Below are positions 46,341 to 49,000 of a stretch of DNA of 49,000 nucleotides, piece after piece (the first letter of the stretch is position 1; the number at the start of each line of letters is the position of its first letter). The notes under the pieces were generated by a model. The model had not been told where the DNA came from. It ran no database searches and saw only the letters and a program-made list of their open reading frames with translations. The translations under genes and the position numbers were made by a program. This stretch comes from Cryptomeria japonica (taxonomy: Eukaryota; Streptophyta; Pinopsida; Cupressales; Cupressaceae): NCBI RefSeq assembly GCF_030272615.1, contig NC_081410.1:116945140-116994139 (forward strand). Reading direction: 5' to 3'.

Positions 46341-49000
46341 TGTAGCGCCCGCCAACAAACCCCAGGGAAACTCACTACAACTAGACCAAAAGAGTGGGAT
46401 AAAAAAAAAATTGTTTACTAATAAGGTTTACATTTGACTCAAACTAGACATTATATTTAAGAATTGGTTCACTAGTCTTGATTTAACGTTAAGTGCATAA
46501 CAGGTTTTAAACATTAAGTTACTGTTACAAGTGAAGTCATATTTATAAGGTTGAATTTTTTTCATGGTTCCATTGTTTCTCTAGGATATTAACGTCACTA
46601 CTAAGTCCTACATCATTTATGATTTATGATCAATACATTTAATTTACCATTATCGTAATAATTCACTTTTATGCTACTAATGATCTAACCTTATCGTGGA
46701 ACACAACTACAAATGCACATGTGTATACTAACCTATATTGTACACCTCACATGATATGATATTATTGCTATCCTCAATTAACCTTATTGCATGCTAACAT
46801 CAACATTACTCGATTACCACTAACTAGGTATGAAATACTTCCTTATAACCACTAGCTCCACTTGGGAACCCAATACAACATTACTACAAACTTACATGAC
46901 CATATGAATACACAACCTACATGCTAAAACCTTGCTAATGCATGGTACCTATGAATACATATCCTTATCCCTAGCTTGAACATAATAACAAGACACCATA
47001 ATGACCAACCTTGAACTTGGCTTCATGCATATACTTTAACATTACAACTATGAGCTATCATGGCTAAGATGATTACTCCTATAAAGATGTCCACTACTTA
47101 ATGCATCAACCAAAAGCATGCACATTAACCTACTTATGCAACTACAAGCTCATGATACTATTTATGAAACAATAGTTTTATTGCAGCCTTAACACAATTA
47201 TATGTAATCCCATTTAGTTCTTAATGATATCTATTTACTAAGTTTCAATACAATTTTCAGCCTTGGTGTTATTCTAGGTTCCAAGATTCCAACCATGACA
47301 TCAATGATCTTGTGTTTCCATGCCTTAGCATAGATGGTCTAAGAGGTTTTTTGTTTAATGCCATTGTTCCAATCATTTGATCTCATAACAAGATACTATC
47401 TTCTACTTAATTACATCTATATTCACATTAAGATATTGAATGCTCAAGCATTAGTTTATTTTCATTGCCAAAGATATAACATGAAGAAAGTAGTAAACAT
47501 CCATATTCTATTGCATTGACATCGCATCTACACAATTACTATCCAACATATTAATATACCACATAAATGATTGTATTTCTAATTTAACTAATTGTCAAAA
47601 GGCACATTTTAATTACAATTAACTAATCTACTTCACATATTATGCATAACAAATCCATTCATGTTACATGTATCCAATCCAAGGGAAAACATGGCTATCA
47701 AACGATAAGACATTACTAACAAGAGTATACCCTTTCCTTCTTTCTTTCCATTTACATATTAGTAACTTATAATATTTCCATTTGAAGGTATAATCTAAAG
47801 TATAACCATGGATACAATGAAGGTTGTTATTACATAGTAGTGCAATTGTGAGATCAACTCACTTCTTATACAACATTCTTAATCCAATACATGCTAAAAG
47901 TATCTCAAGTCATGAAGTAATCAATACATAAATCTTCTCCAAGGATCCAGAATCAATATGATGAAAACTCCAAGTCCATGCACGAAGAAAACACCAAAGA
48001 AGAGGGAAAAACCCCAATGGCAAAAATCTCCAACCACCTGACCAATGTGGAACCTTCAGGGAACCATCCCCCGAGCTAGGAGATGTTGCTAGGTCCCAAC
48101 TTGCACACTAAATTGAGGTTTACGCTTTTACCCAAGGGACTAATACCAAACAACTTCCATACACACAACCATATACCAAGCAAACAAGAAAGGAACAAGA
48201 GATTCCAGAGGCCAATAAAAAATCATAACATGAATGCAAAAGTAAGCAAAAGACTCACATGTATGAGGGAGTGTCATCACATGCCAAACCAAGAACAAGA
48301 CAATAGCCTATGGGCATGCAGAGCCATCTTGACCTTGAGAGAGAGACCAAGGGAGATTAGCTTACCATCTCCACGGTCTTCTCATGCTCAACCTAAAACA
48401 TCCTCCCTAGGACTGAGTCATGAGGCACTGATAAGTTATAATATTTTTAATTATCTAACTACCGATACCCATTCATCAATTATTTATCACTTGATTAAAA
48501 TATGGTAAACTCCCTTACACCCAAAAGGTCTAGACTTCATGCATCCTTACAAGGAACCTCGTGAAAGTCCATCTCCCATGACCCTCGAGTGTCATAAAGG
48601 AGCCCACTCCCTTTACATGGATTTGAAATCAACAATACAAGAGGCTCTTGCACAAGGTAATAAATATGACACAAACCTTAATAATGTCATACCACAACAT
48701 ACATGTACCCAAAAGACCAAACAACAACACATATAAAAGAATGATTCTCTTAGCAAAAAGGACATAACCAACTCATAACACGGTTGCAACCAAATCAATA
48801 CCAACACTGTGAGGTCTTCACACTCGCTACCATAAAATCAGCAGTATAGATAATCCCTCCTCATGACAAAAAGATGACCAAAATTAATCTCATGAATAGC
48901 AAGTAAGAAAAATTCACATTAAACATCGTTTTTAGAACAGTTACACAAATGGCCTCCGAAAACAAAAAAAACATAGATTGCAAGACACTTGACTAGCATT
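46341..49000 (+). other. Probable LTR start at 46341; rest unassigned
   Basis: TGTAGCGCCCGCCAACAAAC at 46341 begins like the TGTAG starts of solo LTRs A and C, with an abrupt composition change, and truncates the accessory ORF. The preceding 5 bases are TATCT, the predicted TSD. No far end is found in the window. The remainder to 49000 is AT-rich. The longest frames (48083-48508, 141 codons, and 48539-48736) have no recognisable motif and are not called as genes. Confidence 0.4.

Noticed and set aside
48083-48508. 141-codon plus-strand frame
   Set aside because: Long but without any recognisable motif, and set in AT-rich DNA that is probably LTR or spacer.

Overview
This 49-kb window looks like plant nuclear DNA, most likely from a large, retroelement-rich genome such as a gymnosperm (an inference from element types and the near absence of genes; no marker gene fixes the species). 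I see no intact cellular gene. Almost everything recognisable is a transposable element or its wreck: L1-type LINE, Ty1/copia, Ty3/gypsy, and three solo LTRs with target-site duplications (TSDs).

Layout. 1-6.6 kb: AT-rich DNA with microsatellites, a CpG- and GC-rich island beside a (TA)47 array, two strong hairpins, and a decayed multi-exon gene relic (about 5.0-6.6 kb). 6.6-10.4 kb: tandem repeats and a 650-bp purine-rich tract. 10,449-11,913: solo LTR A (+). 13.98-16.14 kb: LINE reverse-transcriptase relic (+). 16,466-23,034: a nearly full-length Sirevirus-like copia element (-) with gag, protease, integrase, RT and RNase H all recognisable but broken. 24,036-31,483: one CATA/TATG-type microsatellite split by two insertions, a 4.9-kb copia element (-) that keeps gag and protease but has no recognisable integrase core, RT or RNase H, and solo LTR C (+, 29,570-31,233). 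31.5-36.5 kb: a gypsy element (-), internally deleted. 38.9-46.3 kb: a second gypsy element of the same kind (+), interrupted in its RNase H by solo LTR B (-, 40,058-41,505, same family as LTR A) and cut off at 46,341 by what looks like another LTR. 46.3-49.0 kb: no gene recognised.

The most interesting observation is that both gypsy elements, which lie on opposite strands and decay independently, carry the same very large accessory reading frame between integrase and the 3' LTR. It has a conserved N-terminal domain, a Lys/Glu/Ser-rich linker, a coiled coil, a conserved C-terminal domain and, in the less truncated copy, a further C-terminal segment. A polypurine tract of the same type sits between integrase and this frame in both elements. 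I do not recognise the protein. All coding regions here carry stops and frameshifts, so they are annotated as pseudogenes.
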